From positions 109,468,469-109,532,468 of the forward strand of contig CM043951.1 in NCBI GenBank assembly GCA_014529385.2: a DNA stretch of 64,000 bases, given 5' to 3'. Under the pieces are notes generated by a model, which was not told where the DNA came from, searched no databases, and was given only the letters and a program-made list of their open reading frames with translations. Source of the stretch: Adiantum capillus-veneris (taxonomy: Eukaryota; Streptophyta; Polypodiopsida; Polypodiales; Pteridaceae). Both the position numbers and the translations under genes were made by a program. Below, piece after piece: positions 63,166 through 64,000 of this stretch; positions within the stretch are counted from its first letter, which is position 1; every line of letters begins with the position of its first letter.

Positions 63166-64000
63166 TGTAACATTTAATGGCCTAAAATCTTATGTGTAGC
63201 GGAAATTAGCATGAACATAGTGAGCATTTCATTAGAGTTGATTCCTAATGAGAATTACAAGAGTGCTTGGGTGGAGAGAGCAACAAAAAGCATAACACCT
63301 AGTTAGATAGCATCGACAATACTTTCAAAAGAGAGAGCAATTAAACTATTGACAACAGTTGAGGACCGGATTTGCATGGAGCCGGTCCCCCCTCCAAAAG
63401 GCTTTGTATTATGGTTTCTCCCATCAAGAGAGACATTGTACAATACAATTCTTTGTGTTCCTTCAAGACTAGCTAGTGCAATGAAGATGGAAGCTTCATA
63501 CACCAGGCAAAACACTTAATCAAACACAACTTGAATTATCCCCGTTCTCAGACCCAAGACCTCACACACCTTCGAAGATGGTGAGAGCTAGCAGGGTATG
63601 AGAGTAGATTGAGAGGAAAAAGAAGTATCTTACGAGAAAGAAGTACATCTCCTCACATAATCACTCATATTAGCATAGCTTAGCTTAGTAATTAGCTTGG
63701 TAGAGAAGATGAGCATGCATTGAAGCTTGGCTCTTGGTTGGATTTGCATCCACATGCCAAGAGAGTGTTGATGTAGGCTTCTATCTCACAAGCTTGGAGT
63801 AGGTGATGAGCTCTCCATTAAAGCTTGGGAGGAGATAGAGTATTTTCCCTTCACACATGGTCAAGTGTGAGAATGTGAGAGTGAATGCCAAGCAAAAATC
63901 AGCCCCCTCTCTCTCTTGGGCGAGCCCTAGCTGCTATGTTAGTCTGGCTTTTGCCTTATTGGACCCCCCCAGGTCAAGCCAATAGGGATTAAGCAGCATA
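63166..64000 (-). repeat. E2 5' LTR, cut by window edge
   Basis: The first 835 bases (plus axis) match 55851-56685 with no difference that I could find by eye. Confidence 0.95.

Larger units (their letters stand above)
55851..64000 (-). mobile_element. Ty3/gypsy chromovirus E2, apparently intact, right end outside window
   Basis: Minus-strand element: 3' LTR 55851-57441, PPT, single gag-pol frame 57799-62748, PBS 63154-63165, 5' LTR from 63166 onward. About 835 bases of the 5' LTR are visible and appear identical to the 3' LTR. The frame has no stop or shift and keeps every catalytic residue. If the 5' LTR has the same 1591 bp length, the element ends near 64756. Left flank is CATTT (55846-55850); the other flank is outside the window. 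Confidence 0.95.

Overview
The window reads as repeat-dense nuclear DNA of a land plant with a large genome. Four things point there: Ty3/gypsy chromoviruses and Ty1/copia elements primed from initiator tRNA-Met (TGGTATCAGAGC), plant-style Helitron termini (TCTATACTA...CTAG|T), an L1-type LINE relic, and very abundant GA/CT and CA/GT microsatellites. A fern or other seed-free plant is possible, but no conserved host gene is present to settle it. I found no convincing intact host gene, no rRNA, no tRNA gene and no CRISPR array.

Layout. 1-5133: non-coding DNA, one decayed coding fragment and the first copy of a ~550 bp dispersed repeat (2730-3281). 5134-13941: complete plus-strand chromovirus, E1, with 1625 bp LTRs about 99% identical and one in-frame TGA between gag and protease. 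13942-17235: a stretch with four spaced palindromes, the second copy of the ~550 bp repeat, a TAGCATA-type array and one 203-residue ORF of unknown function. 17236-22430: eroded minus-strand copia element, E3. 23878-25916: copia element E4 of the same family, with a perfect target-site duplication but most of its interior deleted. 25917-30660: decayed minus-strand coding sequence and a copia RNase H scrap. 30661-40396: Helitron-like territory, with a minus-strand candidate (32373-35535), a plus-strand candidate (38989-40396), a third 5' terminus, a fold-back element and many microsatellites. 40640-43540: degenerate L1-like LINE. 43597-45406: ~0.9 kb tandem duplication. 47460-48048: LTR/PBS remnant. 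49860-51476: solo LTR with a perfect 5 bp target-site duplication. 54735-55627: a reverse transcriptase relic of a different type (GIPMG...VDD). 55851-64000 and beyond: minus-strand chromovirus E2, related to E1, with one uninterrupted 1649-codon gag-pol frame and visually identical LTRs as far as the window allows; it is the best candidate for a currently mobile element.

How the parts work together. In E1 and E2 the LTR carries the promoter and polyadenylation signals, the PBS and PPT prime the two DNA strands, Gag forms the particle, and protease, RT, RNase H, integrase and a C-terminal chromodomain-like tail carry out maturation, copying and chromatin-directed insertion. E4, the Helitrons and the solo LTR lack the proteins they would need and could move only with help from elsewhere. 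The rest is decay product. I did not find a clearly new multi-gene system; the most unusual signals are the gag/protease stop, the RS-rich Gag extension, the palindrome series at 14.1-14.9 kb, the paired Helitron ends and the unplaced RT lineage.
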